From JBBSBL01 sp963735885 (lineage in GTDB: Bacteria > Actinomycetota > Thermoleophilia > Solirubrobacterales > Solirubrobacteraceae): DNA of 64,000 bases. The position numbers and the translations under genes are program-made. The stretch's first letter is position 1, and the number at the start of each line of letters is the position of its first letter. The notes under the pieces were generated by a model. That model searched no databases and had not been told where the DNA came from. It worked only from the letters and a program-made list of their open reading frames with translations. The DNA is taken from assembly GCA_963735885.1 (NCBI GenBank), contig CAVTMP010000004.1, positions 434,001-498,000 on the forward strand, written 5' to 3'. Of this stretch, positions 46,907 through 55,953 are shown piece after piece.

Positions 46907-47195
46907 GCCGGGCCAGAGCGTAGTGGAGCGGCACGCGGCGCCCGATTCGGGAGGAATTCCGTATGGATCGGGCGGTCGCCGAGGGGCGGTGAACGCGCCC
47001 TATTGCCTGATCTGCGCGTCAGGAGCGGGACATTTCGGCCCCAGAGTTGCGCAATCCCTGTCGATACCCGCAATGTGCGCCCGAATTACCCCGATCTGGT
47101 GTGTGAAGGGGCGGCTACGCTGTCCCTCATCCGGCCCCGGGCGACGTCCGCACCCCGCGCTTGACTGACCCCGGTCGCCAGGAGACCTGGTCCCC
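46907..47195. other. Divergent intergenic region between efp and the Pro-rich protein gene
   Basis: 289 bp, less G+C-rich than surrounding genes in places (GAATTACCCC, GGAATTCCGT). It must hold promoters for both flanks. I see no clear sigma-70 or sigma-28 pair and no structured RNA. GGAG near 47180 is a plausible ribosome binding site for the GTG at 47196. A nine-codon frame with a good upstream GGAGG (46963-46992) could be a leader peptide but has no further support. Confidence 0.5.
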
Positions 47196-48260
47196 GTGAC
47201 TCCGCTCCGCACCCCCTCCGCCCCCGCCCCGCCGTCCCCGCGCGGGACGCCGCGGCGCCTGGCGCGGGCCCTCGCCCTCGTCGCCGCGGCGCTGGCGCTC
47301 TGGCCGGCGGCGGCGCTCGCGGACGATCCGGCCGCCACGGACCCCGGCAGCCTCGCCGCTCCGGCGGCCGACCCGGCCGCCACCCCCGCTCCGGACCCGG
47401 CCGCGACCCCGGTGGCGACGGACCCGGCACCGGTCGATCCGCCGCCCGTCGCCGTCGATCCGCCGCCCGCCGATCCCGCCCCGACCGACCCGGCGCCGCC
47501 GCCCGTCGCCGTCGATCCGGCGCCCGTCGATCCCATCCCGGTCGCCACGCCCCCGCCGACCAACCCGACGCCGACCGACCCGGCCGACGCGGTCGAGTCG
47601 CCGGCGAACAACTTCAAGCCCGACCATCCGGCGGCGACCGTCACCCCGAAGACGCCGGCGCCGAGCCCCACCCCGCCGCCGGCCGCCCCGTCGAGCCCCG
47701 CGACCGCGTCGGCGCCCAGCCTCGTGGTCGGCGCGCCGGCGGCGGGCACGATCGTCCAGGCCGGGCCGTCCGTCCAGGCCGGGCCGACGACGGCCCTGCC
47801 GCCGGCCCCCGCCACGCGGGCGCACCCCGCGACGCGCGGCGGCGCCACGACGCTGACCGCCGCGGTCGAGGTCCTGCGCACCGGCGCGCTGCAGGGCGCC
47901 GGGCCGCCGCTCGCCGCCCTGGCCGCCCTCGCCGGCGTCTCCGGCGCGCCGTCCGCCGCCGATTCGCCGCCGGCGGGGAGCCGCGACGCGGCGCGGCGCG
48001 GCGAGGTCGCTCCACCCGCCGCCGCCCGGGCGCCGCCCCTGGCCCCCCCGGTCGCTCCCACCGGGCCCGCCGGCGCCGCCGGCGCCGCGGGCGGGGGCGC
48101 CGCCGCTGCGGGCGCCGGTGCGACCGCGCTCGCCATGCTCGTCCTGCTGCTGGCCGCCGTTCTGGCCGGCGGCGTCCTCCCGGCCGCCCAGCGCCTCGCT
48201 GCGGCCACCTGCGCCGGCGGAGTCTCCGCCCGCGCGCCTCCCGTTCCGGCACTGCCCTAG
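47196..48260 (+). CDS. Secreted Pro/Ala/Asp-rich protein with C-terminal membrane segment
   Basis: 354 residues from GTG 47196. A signal peptide (to about 42, LWPAAALADD) is followed by a long low-complexity region of imperfect repeats such as DPAPVDPPPVAVDPPPADP, then a Pro/Ala linker, a short potentially folded part (GGATTLTAAVEVLRTGALQG) and a hydrophobic helix (about 305-330, LAMLVLLLAAVLAGGVL) near the C-terminus. It looks like a wall-spanning stalk tethered to the membrane. Function unknown. It shares orientation with the FlgM-like and response-regulator genes downstream. Confidence 0.7.
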   Translation: MTPLRTPSAPAPPSPRGTPRRLARALALVAAALALWPAAALADDPAATDPGSLAAPAADPAATPAPDPAATPVATDPAPVDPPPVAVDPPPADPAPTDPAPPPVAVDPAPVDPIPVATPPPTNPTPTDPADAVESPANNFKPDHPAATVTPKTPAPSPTPPPAAPSSPATASAPSLVVGAPAAGTIVQAGPSVQAGPTTALPPAPATRAHPATRGGATTLTAAVEVLRTGALQGAGPPLAALAALAGVSGAPSAADSPPAGSRDAARRGEVAPPAAARAPPLAPPVAPTGPAGAAGAAGGGAAAAGAGATALAMLVLLLAAVLAGGVLPAAQRLAAATCAGGVSARAPPVPALP

Positions 48261-48330
48261 CCCGACCGGCCCGCGCCTGCGCGCCGGCCGATCGCAGTGT
48301 CAACCGGAACGAAGAGGAAGGACGATCACG

Positions 48331-48582
48331 ATGCAGGCCATCGCCACGCAGTTCCCCAGTACCGGGGACCTCGCGCACGAGGTCGAGGCCACCGGGCTCC
48401 CGCCCGGGCGCTCCGGCCTCGCCGAGGCCCTCGCCCGCGCCCGTGGGCGCCGGGTACGCCGGCTGAAGGCGCAGGTCGCCCGCGGTGAGTACGAGGTCGA
48501 CGTCCAGCGCGTCGCGGCCGCCGTGCTCGAGCGCCACCGTCCCGCCATCGTCGCCCGCCGGACGACCGAGGTGTCGCGATGA
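48331..48582 (+). CDS. flgM: FlgM-like anti-sigma-28 factor
   Basis: 83 residues. Residues 40-70 (RVRRLKAQVARGEYEVDVQR and then VAAAVLERH) match the C-terminal sigma-28-binding region of FlgM: a basic helix, GxYxVD, and a final VAxxxL helix. The N-terminus is variable, as in the family. A FlgM homologue would hold a FliA/WhiG-type sigma factor inactive. No sigma gene or flagellar gene is in this window, while sigma-28-like promoter sites precede the pilus genes at 57-63 kb. GGAAGG precedes ATG 48331. The stop overlaps the response regulator start (ATGA). Confidence 0.75.
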   Translation: MQAIATQFPSTGDLAHEVEATGLPPGRSGLAEALARARGRRVRRLKAQVARGEYEVDVQRVAAAVLERHRPAIVARRTTEVSR

Positions 48583-48992
48583 GCGCCCTCGAGCAGGTCC
48601 CGGCCGGGCTCGCCGAAGGACTCGCCGAGCAGATCCGCGTGTTCATCTGCGACGACGACCCCGACCTCCGCGCCCTGCTGCGCATCCGCCTGGAGCGGGA
48701 CCCGGAGATCTCGGTGGTCGGCGAGGCGGGCGACGGCGCCGCCGCGCTCGAGGGCATCGTGCGCACGCGGCCCGACGTGGCCGTGGTCGATCTCGTCATG
48801 CCGCGCCTGAGCGGCTTCGAGGTGATCGACCGCATGCGCAGCGTGGCCCCGAGCACGAGGGCGATCATGCTCTCGGGCTCGGTGACCGACCGCAGCTCGC
48901 GGGTCGTGCGCGCGGCCGGGGGCGTCGCCTGCCTGCAGAAGGCGAGACTCCGCTCGGTGGTCCCGGCCATCCACGAGGCGGCGGGCCGCTAG
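48579..48992 (+). CDS. Stand-alone receiver-domain response regulator (CheY-like)
   Basis: 137 residues: a short N-terminal extension, then one REC domain (20-130) with acidic pocket D25-D27 (VFICDDDPDL), phospho-acceptor D71 (VVDLVMP), Ser99 (IMLSGS) and Lys121 (CLQK). There is no output domain, so it probably acts by protein-protein contact, as CheY and Spo0F do. Translationally coupled to the FlgM-like gene, suggesting phosphorylation could be linked to anti-sigma control; this is inference. No histidine kinase is nearby. Confidence 0.9.
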   Translation: MSALEQVPAGLAEGLAEQIRVFICDDDPDLRALLRIRLERDPEISVVGEAGDGAAALEGIVRTRPDVAVVDLVMPRLSGFEVIDRMRSVAPSTRAIMLSGSVTDRSSRVVRAAGGVACLQKARLRSVVPAIHEAAGR

Positions 48993-49005
48993 CGGGCGGG
49001 GAGCG

Positions 49006-50073
49006 TCAGACGATCCGGAGCGCGCGGTCGAGGCCCGTGAGGACCTCGGCGCCCTCGTCGCCGACCACGGCGAGGTCCTCGATCCGCACGCCGAAGCGGC
49101 CCGGGAGGTAGACCCCGGGCTCGACCGTCACGACGTTCCCCGCCGCCAGGGCGGCCTCGCCCGTGCGGGCGAGGCGCGGGCCTTCGTGGACCTCGAGCCC
49201 CACGCCGTGTCCGAGGCCGTGCCCGAAGCGCTCGCCGTACCCGGCCGCCTCGATCGCCTCCCGCGCCACCGCATCGATCTCCCGCCCGGTGGGCCCCGCG
49301 CGGAGCGCCGCCAGCGCCGCCGAGCGCGCCCCGTCGACCAGGGCGTGGACCTCCACGGCCTCCGTCTCCACCGCGCCCGTCGCGACGGTGCGGGTGCAGT
49401 CGGAGCAGTAGCCCTCCAGGCGCGCGCCCCAGTCCAGGACGACGAGCGCGTCGCGCGGGATCTCCACGGTCCGGGGCGCCGCGTGCGGCAGCGCGCCGTG
49501 CGGCCCGGCGGCCACGATCGGCTCGAAGCTCACGGCCTCCGCGCCCCGCTCGCGGATCGCGACCTCGATCGCCAGCGCCACCTCGCGCTCGGTGCGCCCG
49601 GCCAGGCCGTCGGCGAGCACCGCCTCGAGCGCCTCGTCGGCGAGCGCCGCCGCGGCCCGGATGCGCTCGACCTCGCCGGCGTCCTTGACCGCCCGCAGCC
49701 GGGCGACGAGCCCGCCGGCCGCCACCACCTCGACGCGCGGCGGCAGCCGCTCGAGGAGCGCGGCGTGGCGGGCCACGGTGAGCGCGCCGTCGTCGAACCC
49801 GACGCGCAGCTCGCCCTCGGGGAGGACGCCGCTCAGCCCGTCGAAGAGCTCCGAGGGCGCGCGTCGGCGGTCGAACCCGGCCACCTGCTCGGCGGCCTGC
49901 TCGACGTAGCGGAAGTCGGTGACGAACACCCGGAGGTCGGCTCCGACGAGCGCGAGGCCGCTCGTCCCGCTGAAGCCGCACGTCCAGCGGAGGTCCGCGA
50001 GGTCGGTGACGAGCAGCGCGTCGAGGCCCTCGGCGGCGACGAGCGCGGCGAGGCGGTCGGCCCGGTCGCTCAC
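49006..50073 (-). CDS. pepQ: Xaa-Pro dipeptidase/aminopeptidase (M24 family)
   Basis: 355 residues from GTG 50073 (GTGA overlap with aroQ). The N-terminal creatinase-like domain has LDALLVTDLADLRWTCGFSG. The catalytic pita-bread domain has the metal ligands in LVVLDWGARLEGYCSDCTRT (both Asp), FGHGLGHGVGLEVHEGP (His), VVTVEPGVYLPG (Glu) and GVRIEDLAVV (Glu). Cleaves X-Pro dipeptides in the cytoplasm. The order aroQ-pepQ-efp is widespread; here three plus-strand genes separate pepQ from efp. Confidence 0.92.
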   Translation of the reverse strand: MSDRADRLAALVAAEGLDALLVTDLADLRWTCGFSGTSGLALVGADLRVFVTDFRYVEQAAEQVAGFDRRRAPSELFDGLSGVLPEGELRVGFDDGALTVARHAALLERLPPRVEVVAAGGLVARLRAVKDAGEVERIRAAAALADEALEAVLADGLAGRTEREVALAIEVAIRERGAEAVSFEPIVAAGPHGALPHAAPRTVEIPRDALVVLDWGARLEGYCSDCTRTVATGAVETEAVEVHALVDGARSAALAALRAGPTGREIDAVAREAIEAAGYGERFGHGLGHGVGLEVHEGPRLARTGEAALAAGNVVTVEPGVYLPGRFGVRIEDLAVVGDEGAEVLTGLDRALRIV

Positions 50074-50516
50074 CCGGCGAGCTCCGACCGCAGGCGCTCG
50101 AGCGCCGTGCGGTAGCCGTCGGGCCCCCGGCCCGCGACGCGCGCGAGGCACAGGTCGCCGATCACCGAGACCGCGCGCCACGGCTCGCGGGCGTCGACGT
50201 CGGACAGGTGGACCTCGACGGCGGGCACGCCGGCGAGCTCCAGCGCGTCGTGGATCGCCCAGGCGTAGTGGGTCCAGGCCCCCGGGTTGAGGATCACGGC
50301 GTCCGCCATCTCGTCGAGGCGGTGGAGGTGCTCGACGAACTCGCCCTCGTGGTTGGTGTGGAAGAAGCGGGCGACGAGCCCGAGCTCGGTTGCGTCGGCC
50401 CCGATCCTCCGCTCGAGCTCGTCGAGCGTCAGCGACCCGTAGTGGGCGGGGTCCCGGTGACCGAGCTGGTCGAGGTTGACGCCGTGCATCACCTCGACGC
50501 GGTTGCGCATCGTCAT
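50070..50516 (-). CDS. aroQ: 3-dehydroquinate dehydratase, type II
   Basis: Dodecameric dehydratase of the shikimate pathway (3-dehydroquinate to 3-dehydroshikimate). 148 residues with MHGVNLDQLGHRDPAHYGSL, in which the catalytic-loop Arg and Tyr occur, FFHTNHEGEFVEHLHR, ILNPGAWTHYAWAIHDAL and VEVHLSDVDAREPWR with the catalytic His. The first motif reads HGVN rather than the commoner NGPN. Overlaps aroKB by ATGA and pepQ by GTGA. Confidence 0.93.
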   Translation of the reverse strand: MTMRNRVEVMHGVNLDQLGHRDPAHYGSLTLDELERRIGADATELGLVARFFHTNHEGEFVEHLHRLDEMADAVILNPGAWTHYAWAIHDALELAGVPAVEVHLSDVDAREPWRAVSVIGDLCLARVAGRGPDGYRTALERLRSELAG

Positions 50517-52051
50517 GAGCACAACTCTTCCACGGCGGCCCGCAGGGCGCCCTCCGGCACCGGTCGGCCCTCGTGCACGGCGCCGGGCGCCTCGACGAGC
50601 ACGAACGGCACGGGCCCCTCGCCGCGGCGCTTCTTGTCGCGGCCGACCGCCGCGAGGACGACCGCGACGTCGACGCCCTCGAGCCGGGTGGGCAGGCCCG
50701 CGGCGGCGAGGAGGTCGCGCACCTCGGCGCGCAGGTCGTCCTGCCCGGACACGCGCAGGGCGGCGAGCAGCCCGAGCCCGACGGCCTCCCCGTGGCGGTA
50801 GCGGCCGTACCCGGCGGCGACCTCGACGGCGTGTCCCACGGTGTGGCCGAGGTTCAGCACCTGCCGCCGACCCGCGTCGCGCTCGTCGGCGGCGACGATG
50901 GCGAGCTTGACCCGCGCGCAGGCGACGACGATCGCCGCGTCCGGCGCCGGCGCGGGCAGGGCGCGGACCCGTTCCCACAGCCGGCCGCCGGCGATGAGCG
51001 CGGTCTTCACGACCTCCGCCCAGCCGGCGGCGACCTCGGCCGCCGGCAGCGTCGCGAGCACGAGCGGATCGACGAGCACGGCGGCGGGCGGGTGGTAGGC
51101 GCCGACGTAGTTCTTCGCCTCCGGCAGATCGATCCCGGTCTTGCCGCCGTAGGCGGAGTCGACCTGCGCGACGACCGTGGTCGGGACCTGGACGACCGGG
51201 ATGCCGCGCTGGTAGGTGGCGGCGCAGAAGCCCGCGAGGTCGCCGACGACGCCGCCGCCGAGGGCGGCGACGTGGTCCTCGCGGGTGAGCCCCGCGGCCG
51301 CCATCGCCCGCCAGACGCGCTCGGCCTGCGCGAGCGTCTTGGCCCCCTCCCCCGGCGGGAGGACGACCTCGCCGGCACCGTCCCCGAGCGCCGGGCCGTA
51401 GCGCGGCCCGACGTGCTGGTCGGTGACGAGGAAGCGGCGTCCGGACACCGGCCAGAGCCCGGAGCCGAGCAGCCCCTCGCCGACGTAGACCGGGTAGCCG
51501 CCCGTCCCGCCGGCGGCCCACAGCAGCGTGGTGCCGTCCGGCGCGGCGCCGAGCGCCGCGATGGCCTCGCGCGCCTCGGCGACGCGACCGGGCCGGTCCG
51601 CGGGGACGATGGCGTTGGCGGCGGCGAGGTAGGCCGGCTCGCGCGCCGCGTGCAGCGCGCGGAAGCGCTCGGGGTCGCCGGCGAGCGGTCGCCCGCCGCC
51701 CTGGGCGCGCGACCAGGCATCCTCGACGCCGACGTCGAGCAGCACGGCGCGATGGCGGGCGAGGGCGCGGCGGACCCGCTCGGAGCCGAGCGCCCCGCCG
51801 CCGAGCGCGATGACCCCGCCGTCGGCGCGCTCGAGCGCCTCGGCCGCCACCTCCTCCTCGACCGCGCGGAACGCCGCCTCCCCCTCGGCGGCGAAGAACT
51901 CGGCGACCGGAGACCCCACCCGCGCCTCGACGAGCGCGTCGGTGTCCGTCGCGGCGGCGTCGAGCGCCCGCGCCGCGGTCGACTTCCCCGCGCCCATGAA
52001 CCCGATCAGGACGAGCGCGGGGCGCCCGCCGGCGCTCAGCGCTCCGGCCAC
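50513..52051 (-). CDS. aroKB: Fused shikimate kinase / 3-dehydroquinate synthase
   Basis: 512 residues combining two consecutive-family shikimate enzymes. Residues about 10-165 are shikimate kinase (LIGFMGAGKSTAARAL P-loop, DTDALVEAR, VIALGGGAL, RPLAGDP lid). Residues about 180-512 are dehydroquinate synthase (LPPGEGAKTLAQAERVWRAM, ALGGGVVGDLAGFCAATYQR, PTTVVAQVDSAYGGKTGID, NLGHTVGHAVE, RYRHGEAVGLG). The linker is very short. GTG 52051 is chosen, overlapping aroC by 16 bp. An aroK-aroB fusion is known in some actinobacteria. It could channel nothing directly, since AroB and AroK catalyse steps 2 and 5. Confidence 0.93.
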   Translation of the reverse strand: MAGALSAGGRPALVLIGFMGAGKSTAARALDAAATDTDALVEARVGSPVAEFFAAEGEAAFRAVEEEVAAEALERADGGVIALGGGALGSERVRRALARHRAVLLDVGVEDAWSRAQGGGRPLAGDPERFRALHAAREPAYLAAANAIVPADRPGRVAEAREAIAALGAAPDGTTLLWAAGGTGGYPVYVGEGLLGSGLWPVSGRRFLVTDQHVGPRYGPALGDGAGEVVLPPGEGAKTLAQAERVWRAMAAAGLTREDHVAALGGGVVGDLAGFCAATYQRGIPVVQVPTTVVAQVDSAYGGKTGIDLPEAKNYVGAYHPPAAVLVDPLVLATLPAAEVAAGWAEVVKTALIAGGRLWERVRALPAPAPDAAIVVACARVKLAIVAADERDAGRRQVLNLGHTVGHAVEVAAGYGRYRHGEAVGLGLLAALRVSGQDDLRAEVRDLLAAAGLPTRLEGVDVAVVLAAVGRDKKRRGEGPVPFVLVEAPGAVHEGRPVPEGALRAAVEELCS

Positions 52052-53202
52052 CCGATGCGCTCCCGGTACGCGCGCACCGCGGCCCGGGCGTCGTCCACGT
52101 GGTCGCCGCCGAACTTGGCCCGGTAGGAGTCGGCGAGCACGAAGGCGACCATCGCCTCTCCGACGACCCCGGCGGCCGGCACGGTGCAGGAGTCGGTGCG
52201 CTCGCGCAGCGCCTCGGCCGGCTCGAGCGTCGCGATGTCGACCGAGCGCAGCGGCTTCGTCAGCGTCGGGAGCGGCTTCATCGCGGCGCGGACGACGAGC
52301 GGCTCGCCGTTCGTCATCCCGCCCTCCAGCCCCCCCGCCCGGTTCGTCTCGCGGAACCACCCGCGATCGGGCGCGTGGAAGATCTCGTCGTGCGCCTCGG
52401 AGCCGGGCACGCCGGCGAGGTCGAACCCCTCCCCCATGCCGACGCCCTTGATCGCCTGGATCGACATCACGGCCTGGGCGAGGCGGCCGTCGAGGCGCTC
52501 CTCCCACGAGACGTGGGAGCCCAGGCCCGGCACGAGGCCGTAGGCGCGCACCTCGAAGGTGCCCCCGAGCGACTCGTTGCGCTTGCGCAGCACGTTGATC
52601 TCCTCGACCATCGCCGCGCTCGCCTCCGCGTCGAGGCAGCGCACCGGCGAGTCGTCGACGCCGTCGAAGTCGCCGAGCGCGAGGTCGCCGCGCAGCGGCG
52701 CCGTGACGCCGCCGATCCGCAGGACGTGGGAGCGGACCTCCACGCCGAGGGCGCGCAGCAGCGCCTTCGCCACGGCGCCGCCGGCGACCCGCGCCGCGGT
52801 CTCCCGCGCGCTCGCGCGCTCGAGCACGTCGCGCACGTCGGTGAGGCCGTACTTCTGCGTCCCGGCGAGGTCGGCGTGGCCGGGCCGGGGCAGGTGGACC
52901 TCGGGCACGACCGCCTCCACGGGCCAGGGGCTCATCCGCTCCTCCCAGTTCGCGTAGTCGCGGTTGACCACGCGCAGGGCGATCGGGCCGCCGAGGGTGC
53001 GGCCGTGGCGGACGCCGGCCGTCACCTCCGCCGCGTCGGACTCGATCTTCATCCGCCCGCCGCGCCCGTGGCCGAGCTGGCGGCGGGCGAGGTCGCGGTC
53101 GAGGGCCTCGCGGTCGAGCTCGAGGCCGGCCGGCAGGCCCTCGACGACACAGGTGAGTCCGGGGCCGTGCGATTCGCCGGCCGTGACGAGGCGAAGCGCC
53201 AT
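52036..53202 (-). CDS. aroC: Chorismate synthase
   Basis: FMN-dependent last step of the shikimate pathway (EPSP to chorismate). 388 residues: RLVTAGESHGPGLTCVVEGL at the N-terminus, RRQLGHGRGGRMKIESD, RASARETAARVAGGAVAKAL, GGMTNGEPLVVRAAMKP and ERTDSCTVPAAGVVGEAMVA. All signatures are intact. It leads the aro operon, 97 bp downstream of the pilus gene at 53300. Confidence 0.97.
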   Translation of the reverse strand: MALRLVTAGESHGPGLTCVVEGLPAGLELDREALDRDLARRQLGHGRGGRMKIESDAAEVTAGVRHGRTLGGPIALRVVNRDYANWEERMSPWPVEAVVPEVHLPRPGHADLAGTQKYGLTDVRDVLERASARETAARVAGGAVAKALLRALGVEVRSHVLRIGGVTAPLRGDLALGDFDGVDDSPVRCLDAEASAAMVEEINVLRKRNESLGGTFEVRAYGLVPGLGSHVSWEERLDGRLAQAVMSIQAIKGVGMGEGFDLAGVPGSEAHDEIFHAPDRGWFRETNRAGGLEGGMTNGEPLVVRAAMKPLPTLTKPLRSVDIATLEPAEALRERTDSCTVPAAGVVGEAMVAFVLADSYRAKFGGDHVDDARAAVRAYRERIGWPER

Positions 53203-53299
53203 GGGCGCTACAGACTACGGAGCGCCGCCCGCCGACGACCGGGGACGAGAGCCCCGCGGACGCGGGCACCCGGGGCGCGGCTTCGGGGCGCGCGGGCGC

Positions 53300-54326
53300 T
53301 CAGGAGCCGAAGTCGAAGTGCTCGGCGAGCGGCACCGCGACGATCGCGCCGGCCACGCCGCGCAGCCGGGCCGCGCCGGAGGAGCGCGCGCCGGCCCGGG
53401 CCCCGTGGGCGCGGGGCGCGTGGTAGACGAGGCGCCCGGTGCGGGTGTCGTAGGCGTACCCCGGCGGCAGGGCGAAGTCGGCGCCGTGGTCGCGCAGGGC
53501 GCGACGCCCGGCCTTCGCCGCCCGTCCCGCCGCCGCGGACGACTTCGCCGAGCCCGACCCGCTGCGCACGCGGATCAGGTCGAGCTCGTACTGGACCGTG
53601 CCGGCGGACGTCTTGAGGTCGAAGAACTCCGTCTGGCCGGCCTTGAGCTGGACGGTCTGGCAGGTCTTCCCGCTCGGCTTGCAGCGGCCGTCGCCCTGCG
53701 CCTTCGCGTCCGAGCTGACGAGGAAGACCGCGGTCTTGCCGTCCTGGAGCACCCCGAGGAACACGAGGATCGGGTCGAGCGAGGACGGCAGCGGCGTGAG
53801 GCGCTGCAGGCCGCGATAGGTCCGCGGGCGCCCGCCGGCCTTGGTCAGCGTCGCGTCGACGGTGGCCGTCGTATAGACGGGGGTCGTGCCGCCGCCGGAG
53901 TTGTTGTTGCCGCCGGTGTTGCCGCCGCCGGTGTTGCCGCCGCCGGTGTTGCCGCCGCCAGTGTTGCCCCCGGTGCCGCCGCTGCGTCGCGCCGGCGCTG
54001 CCGGTGCTGCCGGTCGAGGCCGGCTGGCCGGTCGTCGCCCCGGCCGTGGGGGCCGGCTTGGGCAGGAAGCGCTGGATGAACGGGTCCTTCGCCTTCCCGG
54101 CCAGCTTCGCGCGGGCGTCCGGCGCCTGGAGCGCGACGACGCTCGTGCCGCTCGGCGGGGGCGCGGCGGCCGGGGGCGGCGTGGCGCCACGCGCCTTCGC
54201 CGCCGGCTTGGGCGCCGAGGAGCCGAGCAGGAGCGGCACGGCCACGAGCGCCGCGAGAAGCAGGGCGGCCACGGGCCACAGCCGCTTCTCGACGAGGTCG
54301 GTCTTGATGTCGCGGAGCACGCTCAT
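53300..54326 (-). CDS. Pilus-operon inner-membrane/periplasmic protein (PilP position), one frameshift
   Basis: Fourth gene of the pilMNO operon, coupled to pilO (ATGA). From ATG 54326: cytoplasmic MSVLRDIKTDLVEKRLWPVA leading into a TM helix, a Pro/Ala-rich linker, the segment KAKDPFIQRFLPKP (a DPF motif recalls PilP-type proteins), a Gly/Asn-rich tandem repeat (GGGNTGGGNTGG), then a beta-rich domain (AVFLVSSDAKAQ, TAVFLV, VQLKAGQTEFFDL) and a basic tail. The frame shifts near 53990, just before the repeat; removing one base joins the halves. Sequence similarity to PilP is weak, so the name is positional. Confidence 0.72.
53904..53965 (-). repeat. 15-bp tandem repeat encoding GGGNT
   Basis: About four near-perfect 15-bp units (plus strand GTTGCCGCCGCCGGT) encode repeated Asn-Thr-Gly-Gly-Gly in the linker of the PilP-position protein. 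The unit keeps frame. One unit differs by a single base (CCAGTG). Such arrays vary in length by slippage and could adjust the linker between membrane anchor and folded domain. Confidence 0.85.
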
Positions 54327-55151
54327 CGCAGCGGGGAGGCGGTCGCGGCGGCGCCGGTGGCGGGCGCCGAGGTCGAGGCGGCCTGGCCGCCCGCGGCGGG
54401 CGCGCCGGGGGTGGCTCCGCCGGTCAGGCCCTGGTCGGCGGGCAGCAGGTAGGCGGTGGCCGACACGCCGGCCTTGACCTGCGGGAAGCCGTTGCGGCCC
54501 GGCCCGAGGCCGATGCCGTCGATCGTCAGCAGCCGCCCGCTGACCCCGACGCGGCGGTTCGTCGCCACGATGAACCGCTGCAGGCGCCCGAAGAAGTCCG
54601 AGAGCTTGAAGAAGCTGCCCTCGAAGGTGAAGGCGAAGGGCATGGTCGGGAAGCCCGCGGCGCCGACCACCGTGCCGGGCGGGGTCGCCGCGGCGGCGGT
54701 CTGGGTCGCGGCGGCGGAGGTCGTCGAGCCGGACGAGCTCGAGTCCTTGCCGGACTTCTGGTCGCCGGACTTCGAGTCCGGGCTCGTCGTCGGGGGCGGG
54801 GGCGCCGGCGTGCTGCCCGACCCGGCGCTGAGCTTCAGCGCCCGGAAGTCCACCCCGGTGCCGCGCGCGGCGGCGTTGACCTGCACGACGAGCGACGGGA
54901 CCTGGTCGTCGGTCGGGACCGCCTCGCCGAGGCGGGCGACGGTCGCGTAGTTCGCGGGGTAGGCCCGCTTGGCCGCGAGCCCGGCGGCGACCGTCGTCGC
55001 GGCGGTGTCGAGGCGCTGCTGCTCGCTCTTCACCTTGCTCCGAGAGCTTGGAGGCCTCCTCGCGCCGGGGGCCGAGGACGAGGAACCAGAACGCCCCGAG
55101 CGCGGCGACGGCGACGACGACGGCGAGGACGATGCGATCGCGCTGGGTCAC
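54323..55151 (-). CDS. pilO: Type IV pilus inner-membrane component PilO, one frameshift
   Basis: ATG 55151 starts MTQRDRIVLAVVVAVAALGA, one TM helix, then a coiled coil (GPRREEASKLSEQ) that continues after a one-base shift near 55037 as VKSEQQRLDTAATTVAAGLA. The PilO-type ferredoxin-like domain contains PANYATVARLGEAVP and PFAFTFEGSFFKLSDFFGRL, with a Ser/Thr/Pro-rich insertion between. It ends with a Gly/Ala/Thr-rich tail. PilO pairs with PilN to form the alignment subcomplex. Overlaps both neighbours by 4 bp. Confidence 0.85.
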
Positions 55152-55953
55152 TGGGAGCCTCCCGACGGGGCCGTCGAGGCGGGCTGGGTCTGCGCCGCCC
55201 GGTGGCCGCGGCCGGCGCGCCCGCGGCGCCGGCAGCGCCGGTGGCGGCCGCGGGCTCGGGCGGCGCCTTGAACAGGACGACCATCGAGAACTGGGGGAAC
55301 CGGCTCGAGCCGTGGCGGCAGTCGCCGGTGCCGGCGCCGGCCGAGTCGGCGCCCGAGGCCGGGGCGCTCCCCGCCGCGGTCGCGTTCGCCAGCTTCTCGG
55401 AGTTCGTGAGCACGACGTGGTCGACGCCCGACATCAGCCGCAGACGGGTCATGAGCCGGGCGACCTCGTCCTGCGAGGTCGTGCAGCCGGTCAGCTCGAT
55501 CGCGGGGCTCTGGCTCGCCTGGCGCACGTTGCCGGTGTCGCCCGACGCGCCGGCGCCGTCGACCGTCACGCCCGGCTTGACGGTGGCGAGGAAGGAGGAG
55601 AGCCACACGGTCGACGGCATGACCTTGGAGAGCTGGCGCAGCGTGCGGTCCCAGTCGAAGCGGCTGGTCGCCAGGGACTTCACGGTCGCCACGCGGGTCT
55701 GCTCGAGCTTGGCGAACTGCGCGTAGGGCTTCAGCGCGGCGGCCTGTTGCTCGGCGGCCGCGGCCTTGACCGAGAGTCCGTTGAGCTCGGCCTGCTTGTC
55801 GTTGACCGAGTTCCCGGTGAGGACGTAGGCGGAGAGCGCGAGGACGGCGACGGCGAGGAGGCCGAGCAGGACGTACACGGCGCCGCCCGAGCGGCCGGTG
55901 CCACCGGCGCCGCCACGGCGCTGCTCGACCGGGATGAGGTTGACGGCCCTCAT
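55148..55953 (-). CDS. pilN: Type IV pilus component PilN, frameshift near the 3' end
   Basis: ATG 55953 begins MRAVNLIPVEQRR, the conserved PilN N-terminus (NLxP motif) that docks into PilM. One TM helix (VYVLLGLLAVAVLALSAYVL), a coiled coil (QAELNGLSVKAAAAEQQAAA) and a periplasmic ferredoxin-like domain (DWDRTLRQLSKVMPSTVWLS) follow. A shift near 55200 moves the final segment (AAQTQPASTAPSGGSQ) to another frame, ending at 55148 and overlapping pilO by ATGA. Confidence 0.88.

Noticed and set aside
46963..46992. Nine-codon frame (MDRAVAEGR) with GGAGGAATT upstream, possible leader peptide
   Set aside because: No regulatory codons, no attenuator hairpin pair and no evidence of conservation; noted within the intergenic entry only.
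48260..48330. GCCGAT at 48287-48292 upstream of the FlgM-like gene as a sigma-28 promoter
   Set aside because: The -10-like hexamer is followed by C rather than A/G, and the -35 position reads CCGGCC, not CTCAAG, so evidence for autoregulation by the same sigma is lacking.
53904..53965. 15-bp GGGNT array considered as CRISPR or regulatory repeat
   Set aside because: Units are contiguous, in frame and code for a Gly/Asn linker, so it is a coding tandem repeat.
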